The translations under genes were made by a program, and so were the position numbers. A DNA stretch of 32,399 nt from the IMG/VR virus record IMGVR_UViG_3300029319_000256, positions 1 through 32,399 of that record. One strand, written 5' to 3'. Numbering within the stretch: position 1 is the first letter of the stretch; each line of letters begins with the position of its first letter. Shown here one piece after another: positions 8,425-17,808 of the stretch. The notes below the pieces were generated by a model. The model was not told the DNA's origin, did not search any database, and was given only the letters and a program-made list of their open reading frames with translations. The stretch comes from a virus.

Positions 8425-9888
8425 ATGGCAATTAATCCTGGTAATAATTTGAACAGTGTGCCTGCTCCAGTAAAGCAGACATTATCTGGAAATTATATCG
8501 ATTTTACAGCGTCCGGTACAAATGGATGGGCGCAACAATACCTGCCTGACTTGATGGAAAAAGAAGCTGAGGTTTTTGGAAACAGAACTATCTCAGGATT
8601 TTTATCTCAAGTTGGAGCAGAAGAGTCTATGACTTCTGACCAAGTTATTTGGTCTGAGCAAGGTAGACTACACTTATCTTACAAAGGTACAGTAAACAAC
8701 ACTACTTCGGTAGTAACAATTACATCTGATATTGACGGTGACACTAGTGTTACTAGTGGTAACCACGGTGTTAGATTAAATGATCAAGTTATAGTAGCTA
8801 CTGCTGAAGGAGCTATTAAATGTTTCGTTACAGCTATTTCAACTGACAATGTTACTTGTAAGCCTTACGAGGTTCAAAACATTGATGACGACGCTGCTTT
8901 TGGAACTGGTACTTCTGATGCTTGTACTTTACTTGTTTTTGGTTCTGAGTACGCTAAAGGAACTGATGGTCAAGGTGGTCACGCTTCTGGTGCTAAGGCT
9001 ATAACTCCTACGTTCAAGTCTTTCTCTAACAAACCAGTTATCATGAAAGATTACTACGAAATTTCTGGATCTGACGCATCTGCAATTGGTTGGGTTGAAA
9101 TTTCTGGTGAAGATGGACAATCAGGTTACTTATGGTACTTAAAAGCTGAGGGTGATACTAGACAAAGATTTACTGACTACTTAGAAATGACTATGATGGA
9201 AGCTGTTAAAGGTGTTTCTGGTTCTTCTGATGTAGATGGTACTGATGGTATAGGAACTGAGTTTGGTACTCAAGGTTTATTTGACGCTATTGAAGATAGA
9301 GGTAATATAACTACTGGTGTAACTGGTGTAAACGCTGCTACTGACTTAGCTGAGTTCGATGCTATATTAGCTGAATTTGACAATCAAGGTGCTATCGAAG
9401 AAAACATGTTATTCATAAATAGAGCTACATCTCTTGCTTTTGACGATATGTTAGCTTCAATGAACTCTTACGGAGCTGGAGGTACTTCTTACGGAGTATT
9501 CGACAACGAAGAAGATATGGCACTTAACTTAGGTTTCTCTGGATTTAGAAGAGGTTCTTATGATTTCTATAAGTCTGACTTTAAATACCTAAATGACAAA
9601 GCTACTAGAGGTAGTATTAATGACAGAAATGTTATATCTCCAGTTAGAGGTGTTATTATACCAGCTGGTGTATCATCTGTGTACGACCAAACTTTAGGTA
9701 AAAACTTAAAGAGACCATTCTTACACGTTAGATATAGAGCTTCTCAAACTGATGACAGAAGATTAAAAACTTGGGTTACTGGTTCTGTTGGAGCTGTTAC
9801 ATCTGACTTAGATGCAATGCAAGTTCACTACTTATCTGAAAGATGTTTAGTTACTCAAGGTGCTAACAACTTTATGATAATGAAGTAA
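8425..9888 (+). CDS. Major capsid protein
   Basis: A 487-aa protein directly after the scaffold and before a strong terminator, the usual setting for the major coat protein. The N-terminal part has WAQQYLPDLMEKEAEVFGNR and GAEESMTSDQVIWSEQGRLH. Residues 116-172 form an inserted beta module (VRLNDQVIVAT... to LLVFG) that may project from the capsid surface. The middle part has helical EAVKGVSG and an acidic DLAEFDAILAEFDNQGAIEE spine-like region; the end contains LKTWVTGSVGA. This agrees with an HK97-type fold in the broad sense. Codon use is noticeably smoother and slightly more GC-rich than the neighbours, as expected for a highly expressed gene. Confidence 0.9.
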   Translation: MAINPGNNLNSVPAPVKQTLSGNYIDFTASGTNGWAQQYLPDLMEKEAEVFGNRTISGFLSQVGAEESMTSDQVIWSEQGRLHLSYKGTVNNTTSVVTITSDIDGDTSVTSGNHGVRLNDQVIVATAEGAIKCFVTAISTDNVTCKPYEVQNIDDDAAFGTGTSDACTLLVFGSEYAKGTDGQGGHASGAKAITPTFKSFSNKPVIMKDYYEISGSDASAIGWVEISGEDGQSGYLWYLKAEGDTRQRFTDYLEMTMMEAVKGVSGSSDVDGTDGIGTEFGTQGLFDAIEDRGNITTGVTGVNAATDLAEFDAILAEFDNQGAIEENMLFINRATSLAFDDMLASMNSYGAGGTSYGVFDNEEDMALNLGFSGFRRGSYDFYKSDFKYLNDKATRGSINDRNVISPVRGVIIPAGVSSVYDQTLGKNLKRPFLHVRYRASQTDDRRLKTWVTGSVGAVTSDLDAMQVHYLSERCLVTQGANNFMIMK

Positions 9889-9900
9889 ACACTTTATATT

Positions 9901-9930
9901 AAAAGACCGGGGCTTCGGCCTCGGCCTTTT
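9901..9930 (+). terminator. Intrinsic terminator after major capsid gene
   Basis: A 13-bp stem (left arm 9901-9913, right arm 9918-9930) has one A-C mismatch and one G-T wobble, closed by a C(TTCG)G loop, the very stable UUCG tetraloop. The right arm ends in TTTT and is followed by ATTTTATTAATTTTATT. The GC-rich stem stands out in the A/T-rich surroundings. It sits 12 bases after the coat protein stop, so it likely ends or attenuates the head operon and protects the 3' end of the capsid message. Confidence 0.9.
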
Positions 9931-9959
9931 ATTTTATTAATTTTATTATATATTATATT

Positions 9960-10763
9960 ATGGCAAAAAAGAAACAAACTAAAAAGGTAGAGGTACCTGT
10001 TGTTGAAACACCAATTGTTGAAACACCAAAACCTAAAAAAGATACTTGGGAAATAAAAGATAGAAATTATTATTTAGTTGGCGGTAAAGAACCTTTGTCT
10101 TATCAAATAAGATCTTCTAATATTTATTGGTTTGACGAAGAAAAAGGTTATGAAAGAGAGTTAAAATATACTTCTAACCAAAGAACTCCATTTGTTGACG
10201 AAATGAAAGGTGAACACAGATTAGAACATATTGTTTTTAGAAGTGGTGCACTGTTCGTTCCTAGAGAAAAAACTGTTTTACAAAAACTACTATCTTTATA
10301 TCACCCACATAGAGACAAAATATTTAAAGAGCATAAACCTGCAAAAATAGCTGAGACACAATTAGATTGGTTAGAATTTGAAGTTGCTGCAATGAACGCG
10401 GCTAATAACCTAGATATTGATATGGCAGAAGCTGTTATGCGTGTAGAATTAGGTTCTGAAGTATCTAAGATGAGTTCTAAGGAACTTAAACGTGATTTAC
10501 TACTATTTGCTAAGAAAAAGCCTAAACTATTCTTAGAATTAGTTACTGATGAAAACGTGCAGCTTAGAAACTTTGGTATTAGAGCTACAGAAAGTAATAT
10601 AATTAATCTATCACAAGATCAAAGAACATTTACTTGGACTTCTACTGGTAGAAAATTATTTACAGTTCCTTTTGATGAGCATCCATATTCAGCATTAGCT
10701 GCTTGGTTTAGAACTGACGAAGGGATGGAAATATACAACAATATAGAGAAAAGATTAAAATAA
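9960..10763 (+). CDS. Conserved phage structural protein, helical C-terminus
   Basis: A 267-aa protein between the coat gene and the ring proteins. The first 28 residues are Lys/Val/Pro/Thr-rich with a VETP repeat and look disordered. The next part includes YELKYTSNQRTPFVDEM-like beta segments and FRSGALFVPREKTVLQKLLSLYHPH. The C-terminal third (about 175-267) is helical with SKELKRDLLLFAKKKPKLFLELV then a small beta hairpin (TFTWTSTGRKLFTVP) and a final helix. A similar winged-helix-like tail (KxFLELLxDxxxxxRxxIxxA...) is found in conserved proteins of several large phages. The exact role is unknown; a head-completion or structural role is inferred from position. Confidence 0.5.
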   Translation: MAKKKQTKKVEVPVVETPIVETPKPKKDTWEIKDRNYYLVGGKEPLSYQIRSSNIYWFDEEKGYERELKYTSNQRTPFVDEMKGEHRLEHIVFRSGALFVPREKTVLQKLLSLYHPHRDKIFKEHKPAKIAETQLDWLEFEVAAMNAANNLDIDMAEAVMRVELGSEVSKMSSKELKRDLLLFAKKKPKLFLELVTDENVQLRNFGIRATESNIINLSQDQRTFTWTSTGRKLFTVPFDEHPYSALAAWFRTDEGMEIYNNIEKRLK

Positions 10764-10769
10764 TCAAAC

Positions 10770-10806
10770 TGTAGAGCGGTCGCCCTGCGGGGCGATCGTA
10801 ACTACA
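10770..10806 (+). other. GC-rich hairpin just before the ring-protein gene
   Basis: The arms CGGTCGCCC (10777-10785) and GGGCGATCG (10790-10798) pair through 9 bp with one G-T wobble around a TGCG loop. Outer arms TGTAG (10770-10774) and CTACA (10802-10806) add 5 bp beyond small internal bulges. It is followed by AATAAAAAAATATT, not a T tract, so it is not a standard intrinsic terminator on this strand. The hairpin ends 13 bases before ATG 10820 and could control message stability, processing or translation. Confidence 0.65.
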
Positions 10807-10819
10807 ATAAAAAAATATT

Positions 10820-11539
10820 ATGGCGATAAGTATAGATACGGTACATCAAAGAGTTTTGGCTTTAGCCAACAAAGAACAAAGAGGTTATATAACACCTCAA
10901 GAATTTAACTTATTTGCTAATCAAGCGCAAAGAGAAATATTTGAACAATATTTTTATGAATTAAATCAATTTGCTAGATTACAACAAAACAGCTATGAAT
11001 ATTCTAATATACCAGATATATTAAAAGAAAAAATAGCTGTATTTGAAAAGTTCCATATAGACATGTCTGCGGTATCAGGTTCTACCTGTACATTACCTAC
11101 AGACGTTTATAGATTAGGAACAGTTTTTTACAACAATGGTACTGATAGCTTAATAGTAGAAAAAGTAGAAAAGAAAGAACTACAGAGAATGAACCAAGCT
11201 GCCCTGTACAAGCCTAGACAAGCAAGACCTTTGTACGTAAGAAAAAATGCTACGCAGATAGTAATATACCCTGAATCTGCAACTCCTTCATTTTCCACAT
11301 CAAACATAAATTGTCATTACGTAGCTAAGCCATCTACCGTTAAATGGGGCTCTGTAATCGTAAATGAAAAAGCTTTATACAATTCAACTACTAGTACAAA
11401 CTTTGAGCTACACGAAAGCGAAGAGAATACTCTAGTAATAAAAATATTAGAACTAGCAGGTGTAATTATAAAACAACAGGATTTAACTACGTTTGCTACA
11501 AACAAAGACACTATAACAGAAACTAAAGAAAAACAATAA
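10820..11539 (+). CDS. Probable head-tail connector / ring protein
   Basis: A 239-aa protein with helical N-terminus VHQRVLALANKEQRGYITPQEF then NLFANQAQREIFEQYFYELN, followed by beta segments (STCTLPTDVYRLGTVFYNNG, YVRKNATQIVIYPESA) and a helical end. The style (a helix bundle with Tyr/Phe/Gln and a beta sandwich) is that of the connector ring proteins placed between portal and tail in podoviruses. Small proteins starting with almost the same VLALANKEQRGYITPQEFN motif are frequent in marine phage genomes, from memory. No enzyme motif is present. The next gene is a second adaptor, so a two-ring neck is likely. Confidence 0.6.
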   Translation: MAISIDTVHQRVLALANKEQRGYITPQEFNLFANQAQREIFEQYFYELNQFARLQQNSYEYSNIPDILKEKIAVFEKFHIDMSAVSGSTCTLPTDVYRLGTVFYNNGTDSLIVEKVEKKELQRMNQAALYKPRQARPLYVRKNATQIVIYPESATPSFSTSNINCHYVAKPSTVKWGSVIVNEKALYNSTTSTNFELHESEENTLVIKILELAGVIIKQQDLTTFATNKDTITETKEKQ

Positions 11540-11542
11540 AGC

Positions 11543-12439
11543 ATGCCTACTAATTATTTATTAAACGAAACACAAGAAAATTACTATGACAACGTAAGTG
11601 ACGATTATGGTAATTATCAGTTTACATCTTTAACAGATATTATAAATCAATTTATGCTAGCTTATGTTGGTGAAGAAAAAATAATTCCTAGAGCTAAAAG
11701 AGCTGATGTAGCTTTTCACGCACAAAGAGCTATGCAGGAGTTGTCGTTTGATACTTTTAAATCTGTTAAATCACAAGAAATAGAAATACCACCATCTTTA
11801 ACAATGACACTTCCTCAGGACTATGTTAATTACGTTAAGATTACTTTTTCAGATAGTTCTGGTATAGAACATGTTATTTATCCAGCTATCAAAACTTCTA
11901 ATCCATTTGCAATATCACAAGCAGCAGATGGTAGTTATAATCATGATGGTACTAATTTAACAGAACAAGATGCTACTGATCACTTGTCAGATACATGGAC
12001 TAAGTACAAAGCACAAACGCCTTCAGAAAATAATCAAGATGATTACGAAGACGATATGTATTGGCCTAATGAAGGTGGTAGACTTGGGTTAGATCCAGCT
12101 CACGCACAAGTAAACGGTAGTTTTTACATTGATGAGTTACAAGGTAAGATACACTTTAGTTCAAACATAAGTGGTAAGACGGTTATATTAAAATACATAA
12201 GTGATGGGTTGGGAACTGAAGAAGAATTAAAAGTACATAAGTTTGCGGAAGAAGCTATGTATAAGCATATAGCCTATGGAGTGCTTTCTACTAGAGCTAA
12301 CACGCCAGAGGTTTTAGTAGCAAGATTTAAAAAAGAAAGGTTTGCTGAAACTAGAAAAGCTAAACTTAGGTTATCTAACATTAAAATAGAAGAAATTACA
12401 CAGATACTACGAGGTAAATCTAAACATATAAAACACTAA
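11543..12439 (+). CDS. Probable head-tail adaptor / neck protein
   Basis: A 298-aa protein starting three bases after the previous stop. It contains FTSLTDIINQFMLAYVGEEK, then IIPRAKRADVAFHAQRAMQELSFDT, then QEIEIPPSLTMTLPQDYVNYVKITFSD, and finally a helical part (HKFAEEAMYKHIAYGVLSTR) and a basic C-terminus. The combination of helical bundle, proline-bearing beta strand IEIPPSLTM(T)LPQDYVNYV and helical tail resembles tail-tube/neck adaptors of Bacteroidetes podoviruses. It is located between the ring protein and the giant tail hub, supporting a neck role. Molecular detail is inferred. Confidence 0.6.
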   Translation: MPTNYLLNETQENYYDNVSDDYGNYQFTSLTDIINQFMLAYVGEEKIIPRAKRADVAFHAQRAMQELSFDTFKSVKSQEIEIPPSLTMTLPQDYVNYVKITFSDSSGIEHVIYPAIKTSNPFAISQAADGSYNHDGTNLTEQDATDHLSDTWTKYKAQTPSENNQDDYEDDMYWPNEGGRLGLDPAHAQVNGSFYIDELQGKIHFSSNISGKTVILKYISDGLGTEEELKVHKFAEEAMYKHIAYGVLSTRANTPEVLVARFKKERFAETRKAKLRLSNIKIEEITQILRGKSKHIKH

Positions 12440-12443
12440 TTAA

Positions 12444-15400
12444 ATGCCAGAGTTAAAAAGAAGTTTTAGTAAAGGTCAAATGAATAAAGACCTTGATGAA
12501 AGACTAATTCAAGACGGTACATATAGAGATGCTTTAAACATAGAAGTTTCTACCTCAGAAGGTTCTAACGTTGGAGCTATAGAAACTTTAAAGGGTAACA
12601 CCGCTTTAACAACAGCGGTAGAATCAGGAAGTACTTGTGTAGGTTCTATAGCTGACGAGCAAAACGATAAAATATATTGGTTAGTAGCTGGAAGCTCAAG
12701 TGGTGTTAGTAGTGGAACTGGTGATACCGCTGTAACTGTTTTTAGAGATTATATATTAGAACACGACGTGTCTAACGCTACTACTAAATACGTTTTTGTT
12801 GACGTGTATAAATCTACAGCTGTAACAACAGCTTCAGTTTCTAACGCTACAACAATACCTGTTGGAGACGCTACTTATATAAGAAGAGGTATGCAAGTAT
12901 CAGGAGTGGCAGGTATGAACTTGGTCACGGTTACGGCTGTAAGTGGTTTAAACATAACTGTTTCAGAAAGTGTTACTATACCGGACGCATCTGCTGTTGT
13001 TTTTGAAACACCAACAACTAACGATAATGACCCTGGAAAACCAGGTGGAAGAACTTTAAACTACGATGAATTTAGAATAATAACAGGACTAAACGTAGTA
13101 GATGGTATGTTAATTTGGACAGATAATCACTCTGAGCCTAAAAAAATAAACATACAAAGAAGTTTGTTAGGTACTGGTTTAAATGATTTAACACTGGCTG
13201 ATGGTGGTTCTTCTACATATCATACTAGATTAGTAATTACAGATGAACAAGATGAAAACATAATAGTTACAGATACTGGTAGCTATCCTGTTTATATGGA
13301 AGAGCAATATATCACAGTTATAAAAAGAGCTCCTTTATTAGCACCTTTCTTATCAATGTCTGATACTTTAGAAGCTAGAGGAGAAACATTAGGTGTAACA
13401 ACTACACAAACTAGATTTTACGTTTCTAATGTTATATTAGAATCTGGAGACTCTGCAACAATATCGCTGGGTAGTATATTAGGAACTGGTTTACCAGACT
13501 ATAGGGAGGGAGATATAATACTATTAAGTAACGCTGGTAGCTCTAGTTTTACGGAGCATCAAGTTAGAGCACAGATAGACGTAGGTGGAACACCTTCACA
13601 AAACGGAACTCAAAACGATTATAATATAACTATATTATCTATAAGCCAAGATGTTCCAGATGCTGATGAAACTTGGAACTCTGTTTTAGAATTAACACCT
13701 CCTTTGTTTGAGAAAAAGTTTGTTAGATTTGCTAGTAGATTTAAGTACGAAGATGGAGAGTATTCTGCGTTTTCACCTTTTAGTGAAGTAGCTTTTTTAC
13801 CAGGTAACTTTGAATATTACGCTAGTGAAGGATATAACCTAGGTATGTCTAATAATTTACGTAGTTTAAAAATACAAGATTTTGTTCCTGAAAAATCTAT
13901 ATTACCTCAAGACGTAGTTGCTGTAGATATACTATATAAAGAAGATGGATCTCCAAACGTTTATACCGTAAGAACTGTAGAAAGAAACAGTACTGAATGG
14001 ACAGCTGCTGGTTCTGGTAATGGTTTAAATAATGGCGAACTGTTAATAGAGTCAGACGTTATACACGCTGTGCTTCCATCCAATCAATTATTAAGACCTT
14101 TCGATGAGGTACCTAGAAAAGCCTTAGCACAAGACATAACAGGTGGTAGAATAGTTTATGGTAACTATTTACACAAATACAAAATGGATGGCTTTGCTTT
14201 TAAAGACAAAAATATAAACGTTAACTTAAACGCTGCTTTAGATTTTACAAGCATTACTACCGTTGGTACTCCTGAAAAAAGTTTAAAATCTTTAAGAAAT
14301 TATCAAATAGGTATTGTATATAGAGATATATACGGTAGAGAAACACCAGTCTTTACATCTGAAAACACCTCTACACAAAGTAGTGTGTTACAAATAGATA
14401 AGCCACAATGCGTGACTTCAAACAAAATACATGTAGACATAAATAGCGTTGCGCCTAAGTTTGCTGATTCGTTTAAGTTTTTTGTAAAAGAAACTTCTAA
14501 TGAGTATTACAACTTAGCTATGGACAGATGGTACAACGCTGAAGACGGTAATATATGGTTAAGCTTTCCTTCTTCTGAAAGAAATAAAGTAGACGAAGAA
14601 ACATTTTTAATACTTAAAAAAGAACATGATGGCTCCGCTGCTGTAACAGAAAATTATAAATATAAAATATTATCTATAGTAGGTGAAGCACCTACGTTTG
14701 TAAAAACTATATCTAGGTTTGTGGCCACCTTAACTAACACTTCCGTAGGTAATGTTTCAGACGGTTTGTTTGGACAAATAGTAGGTAACACTATATTAGA
14801 AGGTTATCCTCTGCCAAACTTAGATTCTTTTATGATAGACACAGCTACATATCAAAACTCTGCGTTAGCAGATGCTTTTGAGGCTAAACAAACTTTCGTA
14901 AGATTTAGATCCGCTACAGCAGCCTCTAACTATTATAAAATATTAAATGTTACTACTGGTGACGCTAGTTCTGGTACAGCAACTAAACTTACTATAGAGG
15001 GTAGATTTGGTTCTGATTTAGATTTTACTTCTACTTCAGGTAGTGTTTCTACTAGAATATCTGGTTTGATAGCTGATTTTAAAACAGAAAGTGTAGAAGA
15101 TAAACCAGAGTTTGAAGGTAGGTTTTTTGCTAAGATATATAAGGATTTAGGTGTAAGACAGTACATAACAAAAGAAACATCAGAAGAAGTAGATAACTTA
15201 ATAGTATCAAAAGCCCTACCAGTTAGATGGGTTAAAACCGACGGTGTAGATATGAACAACGCTTTATCTGATGATACCTCTGCTATTAACTCGCCTACAC
15301 ATCAATTTTCAAGCCCACTTAGTTTTACAGAGTGGGGTGCTGTTGATATTAAAGGTGGTGCTTCTTCAGCTTGGCATAACGTTTCTAGTGGTGACTTTGA

Positions 15401-17807
15401 TAATGATGGTGATCTTGGAGGTTTTGGTTTAGATCCAGATCAAATTGGTAGTAACGCTTACGGAAGTCAAGGGGCTGAATATTGGAGAGATTTTGCTAGA
15501 GTTTACGGTGGTGCTACTAGCGGTAGTGGAGACAACAACCACTTTTTTATAGACGAAGCTTTTTATAGACAAGAGTTAGATACTGATGGAACCGGTATAA
15601 GTGGAACGAAAGCTGGACGTGGAGAAGGTATAAGGCCTAACACTAACCCTTCTGTAAATATAACTATTGACCAAGATTTGATAGATATATCATGGGCTAA
15701 CATACATCCTAAAGGAGACACAGCCGCTTTTTCTTCCGCAGAATATCCTATAGCTTATGATTTTATTTACGATCTTTATAGAGCTGGTACTAGGTTTAGA
15801 TTTAGAGACGATCCAGACCAAATAGTTTACACAGTAGAGTCTTTAGAAGGTCACACGCAAAGAATACAAAACTATCGTGTATTTTCTTCATCTAATCAAA
15901 ACGACGCGGAAAATAAGAGAGAGACTTGGACTATGTCAGTTTCGCCTAGGTTTGGTAACGGTCCTACTGGTTACCACCCATTAAAACCAAATACACATTT
16001 TGAGGTTTCAAGTGGTAATGGTTTAGGTCAGATAGCAGTTGATCGTTTTCATAATAATGTAGGTTCTACAGCTGGTACAGCAACTGGTACTGCTAGAGCG
16101 GGTTCTAGAATGCAGCCTCACGGTAACTCACCTGGTCATGTTATAGAGATATTACAAACCGTAACGTCTACAAATTCACCAGATGATTCGTTTACAGATA
16201 ACCCTGGTTTATGGGAAACAGAGCCTAAAGAAGATGTAGGTTTAGATATATACTACGAAGTAGGTAGAACATACCCTGTAAGTTTTGATTTTAGAACTAA
16301 CGAGCAATTAATACCTGTTGGTTCTACAGTTAGCTTGGTTTCTGGTACAGCAACTGGTTTAACAACACAAACAGTTACAGCTTGTAATGACAATACAGTT
16401 ACTCTTAGTTCTGCTATAACAAACTCTTCTGGTGGTGGTGATAGACTAAAGTTTACTTTTCCAAAAGAATATGATACAGATTTACCAGGTTCTATTATTA
16501 TGTCAGTAGATCAAAATTCTGCAACAGCGGGTAGTTCTAATGCTGTGGTAACATTGTCTTCAAACGTACATGATAACGCTGAGTTTATATTGCCTTATTT
16601 CAATTGTTATAACTTTGGTAATGGTAACGAATCTAATAGAATAAGAGATGATTTTAATGCTCCAACTATAGACAAAGGTGTTAAGGTTTCTACAGTAACA
16701 ACAGAACCTTATACAGAAGAAAGAAGAGCTAGTAGTTTAATTTTTAGTGGTGTATATAACTCTAGAAACGGTATAAATAACTTAAATCAATTTGTAGGTT
16801 CTGATGGTATAACAAAAGACTTAAATCCAAAATACGGTTCTATACAAAAATTACACTCTAGAGACGGTGACGTTGTAACGTTTATGGAAGATAAAATATT
16901 TAAAGTACAGGCTAATAAGGATTCTTTATTTAATGTTGACGGTGGAACTAATTTAATATCTACGAGTAAAGTATTAGGTTTTCCAACACCAGTAAAAGGA
17001 GAGTATGGTATATCTAAAAATCCAGAATCTTTTGCTTTCCAAGGCTACCAAGCATATTTTACAGATAAGTCAAGAGGAGCAGTCTTACGTATGTCTATGG
17101 ATGGATTAACTGTTATATCGAATGTAGGTATGAAAGATTATTTTTCTGATACATTTAAAACAACTAATACTAGTATCATAGGTACTTATGACGATAAGAA
17201 AAGTCAATACAATTTAACTTTTTCAAATAATACAACTGTTAGTTGGAACGAAGGCACTAAGGCTTGGGTTAGCTTTAAATCTTTTTTACCAGAATCAGGT
17301 GTTAGTTTTAACAATACTTATTACACTTTCTTTGATGGAGAGCTTTATGAACATCATAGCAACGAAACAAGAAATAATTTTTATGGCACGCAGTACACTT
17401 CTGATTTTACTTTGATAATGAATGATATGCCTGGTAGTGTAAAGAATTTTAAAACTTTAAACTACGAAGGAACACAAGCTAAAGTTACTCAGTTTCAAAC
17501 TTCAGTAGTTGATAGCGTAGCTGATGATTTAGACGGCACATACAACGATGGAGAGTATTATAATTTAAACGCTAAAACAGGTTGGTTCGTAGAGAGTATA
17601 ACTACAGATATGCAAGAAGGTTTAATTAGCGAGTTTAAAGAAAAAGAAAAAAAGTGGTTTAACTACATTAGAGGAGCAGCAACAACATTAAGTAACCTTG
17701 ATACTTCAGAGTTCTCTGTTCAAGGATTAGGAAAGGCGTCTGCTATTAGTAGATCAGACACAGAGAGAACAGTATTTAAATTAACAGTAAAAGAAAATAA
17801 CGATTAA
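12444..17807 (+). CDS. Large tail hub / DNA stabilisation-type protein
   Basis: A 1787-aa protein beginning MPELKRSFSKGQMNKDLDER LIQDGTYRDALNIEVSTSEGSN, an N-terminal signature I associate with podovirus stabilisation or tail-hub proteins (P22 gp10-like, beta-propeller fold). The C-terminal third has propeller-like repeats: KIFKVQANKDSLF, SFAFQGYQAYFTDKSRGAVL, ISNVGMKDYF, SIIGTYDDKKSQYNLTF. The middle of more than 900 residues carries inserted beta modules, including two copies of the small shared module (138-187 and 1290-1337) and an Asp-rich loop DFDNDGDLG from D984. Its size is several times that of ordinary gp10 proteins, so part of it may form the tail nozzle or fibre attachment. No catalytic motif was identified. 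Confidence 0.65.
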   Translation: MPELKRSFSKGQMNKDLDERLIQDGTYRDALNIEVSTSEGSNVGAIETLKGNTALTTAVESGSTCVGSIADEQNDKIYWLVAGSSSGVSSGTGDTAVTVFRDYILEHDVSNATTKYVFVDVYKSTAVTTASVSNATTIPVGDATYIRRGMQVSGVAGMNLVTVTAVSGLNITVSESVTIPDASAVVFETPTTNDNDPGKPGGRTLNYDEFRIITGLNVVDGMLIWTDNHSEPKKINIQRSLLGTGLNDLTLADGGSSTYHTRLVITDEQDENIIVTDTGSYPVYMEEQYITVIKRAPLLAPFLSMSDTLEARGETLGVTTTQTRFYVSNVILESGDSATISLGSILGTGLPDYREGDIILLSNAGSSSFTEHQVRAQIDVGGTPSQNGTQNDYNITILSISQDVPDADETWNSVLELTPPLFEKKFVRFASRFKYEDGEYSAFSPFSEVAFLPGNFEYYASEGYNLGMSNNLRSLKIQDFVPEKSILPQDVVAVDILYKEDGSPNVYTVRTVERNSTEWTAAGSGNGLNNGELLIESDVIHAVLPSNQLLRPFDEVPRKALAQDITGGRIVYGNYLHKYKMDGFAFKDKNINVNLNAALDFTSITTVGTPEKSLKSLRNYQIGIVYRDIYGRETPVFTSENTSTQSSVLQIDKPQCVTSNKIHVDINSVAPKFADSFKFFVKETSNEYYNLAMDRWYNAEDGNIWLSFPSSERNKVDEETFLILKKEHDGSAAVTENYKYKILSIVGEAPTFVKTISRFVATLTNTSVGNVSDGLFGQIVGNTILEGYPLPNLDSFMIDTATYQNSALADAFEAKQTFVRFRSATAASNYYKILNVTTGDASSGTATKLTIEGRFGSDLDFTSTSGSVSTRISGLIADFKTESVEDKPEFEGRFFAKIYKDLGVRQYITKETSEEVDNLIVSKALPVRWVKTDGVDMNNALSDDTSAINSPTHQFSSPLSFTEWGAVDIKGGASSAWHNVSSGDFDNDGDLGGFGLDPDQIGSNAYGSQGAEYWRDFARVYGGATSGSGDNNHFFIDEAFYRQELDTDGTGISGTKAGRGEGIRPNTNPSVNITIDQDLIDISWANIHPKGDTAAFSSAEYPIAYDFIYDLYRAGTRFRFRDDPDQIVYTVESLEGHTQRIQNYRVFSSSNQNDAENKRETWTMSVSPRFGNGPTGYHPLKPNTHFEVSSGNGLGQIAVDRFHNNVGSTAGTATGTARAGSRMQPHGNSPGHVIEILQTVTSTNSPDDSFTDNPGLWETEPKEDVGLDIYYEVGRTYPVSFDFRTNEQLIPVGSTVSLVSGTATGLTTQTVTACNDNTVTLSSAITNSSGGGDRLKFTFPKEYDTDLPGSIIMSVDQNSATAGSSNAVVTLSSNVHDNAEFILPYFNCYNFGNGNESNRIRDDFNAPTIDKGVKVSTVTTEPYTEERRASSLIFSGVYNSRNGINNLNQFVGSDGITKDLNPKYGSIQKLHSRDGDVVTFMEDKIFKVQANKDSLFNVDGGTNLISTSKVLGFPTPVKGEYGISKNPESFAFQGYQAYFTDKSRGAVLRMSMDGLTVISNVGMKDYFSDTFKTTNTSIIGTYDDKKSQYNLTFSNNTTVSWNEGTKAWVSFKSFLPESGVSFNNTYYTFFDGELYEHHSNETRNNFYGTQYTSDFTLIMNDMPGSVKNFKTLNYEGTQAKVTQFQTSVVDSVADDLDGTYNDGEYYNLNAKTGWFVESITTDMQEGLISEFKEKEKKWFNYIRGAATTLSNLDTSEFSVQGLGKASAISRSDTERTVFKLTVKENND

Positions 17808-17808
17808 T

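Noticed and set aside
10806-10819. Intrinsic terminator call for the hairpin at 10770-10806
   Set aside because: The stem is followed by A-rich, not T-rich, sequence on the coding strand, so termination in the gene direction is not supported.
14933-15259. 108-aa antisense frame inside the tail hub gene; other antisense frames in the window are similar
   Set aside because: All minus-strand frames are fully inside strongly coding + genes and lack any recognisable domain.
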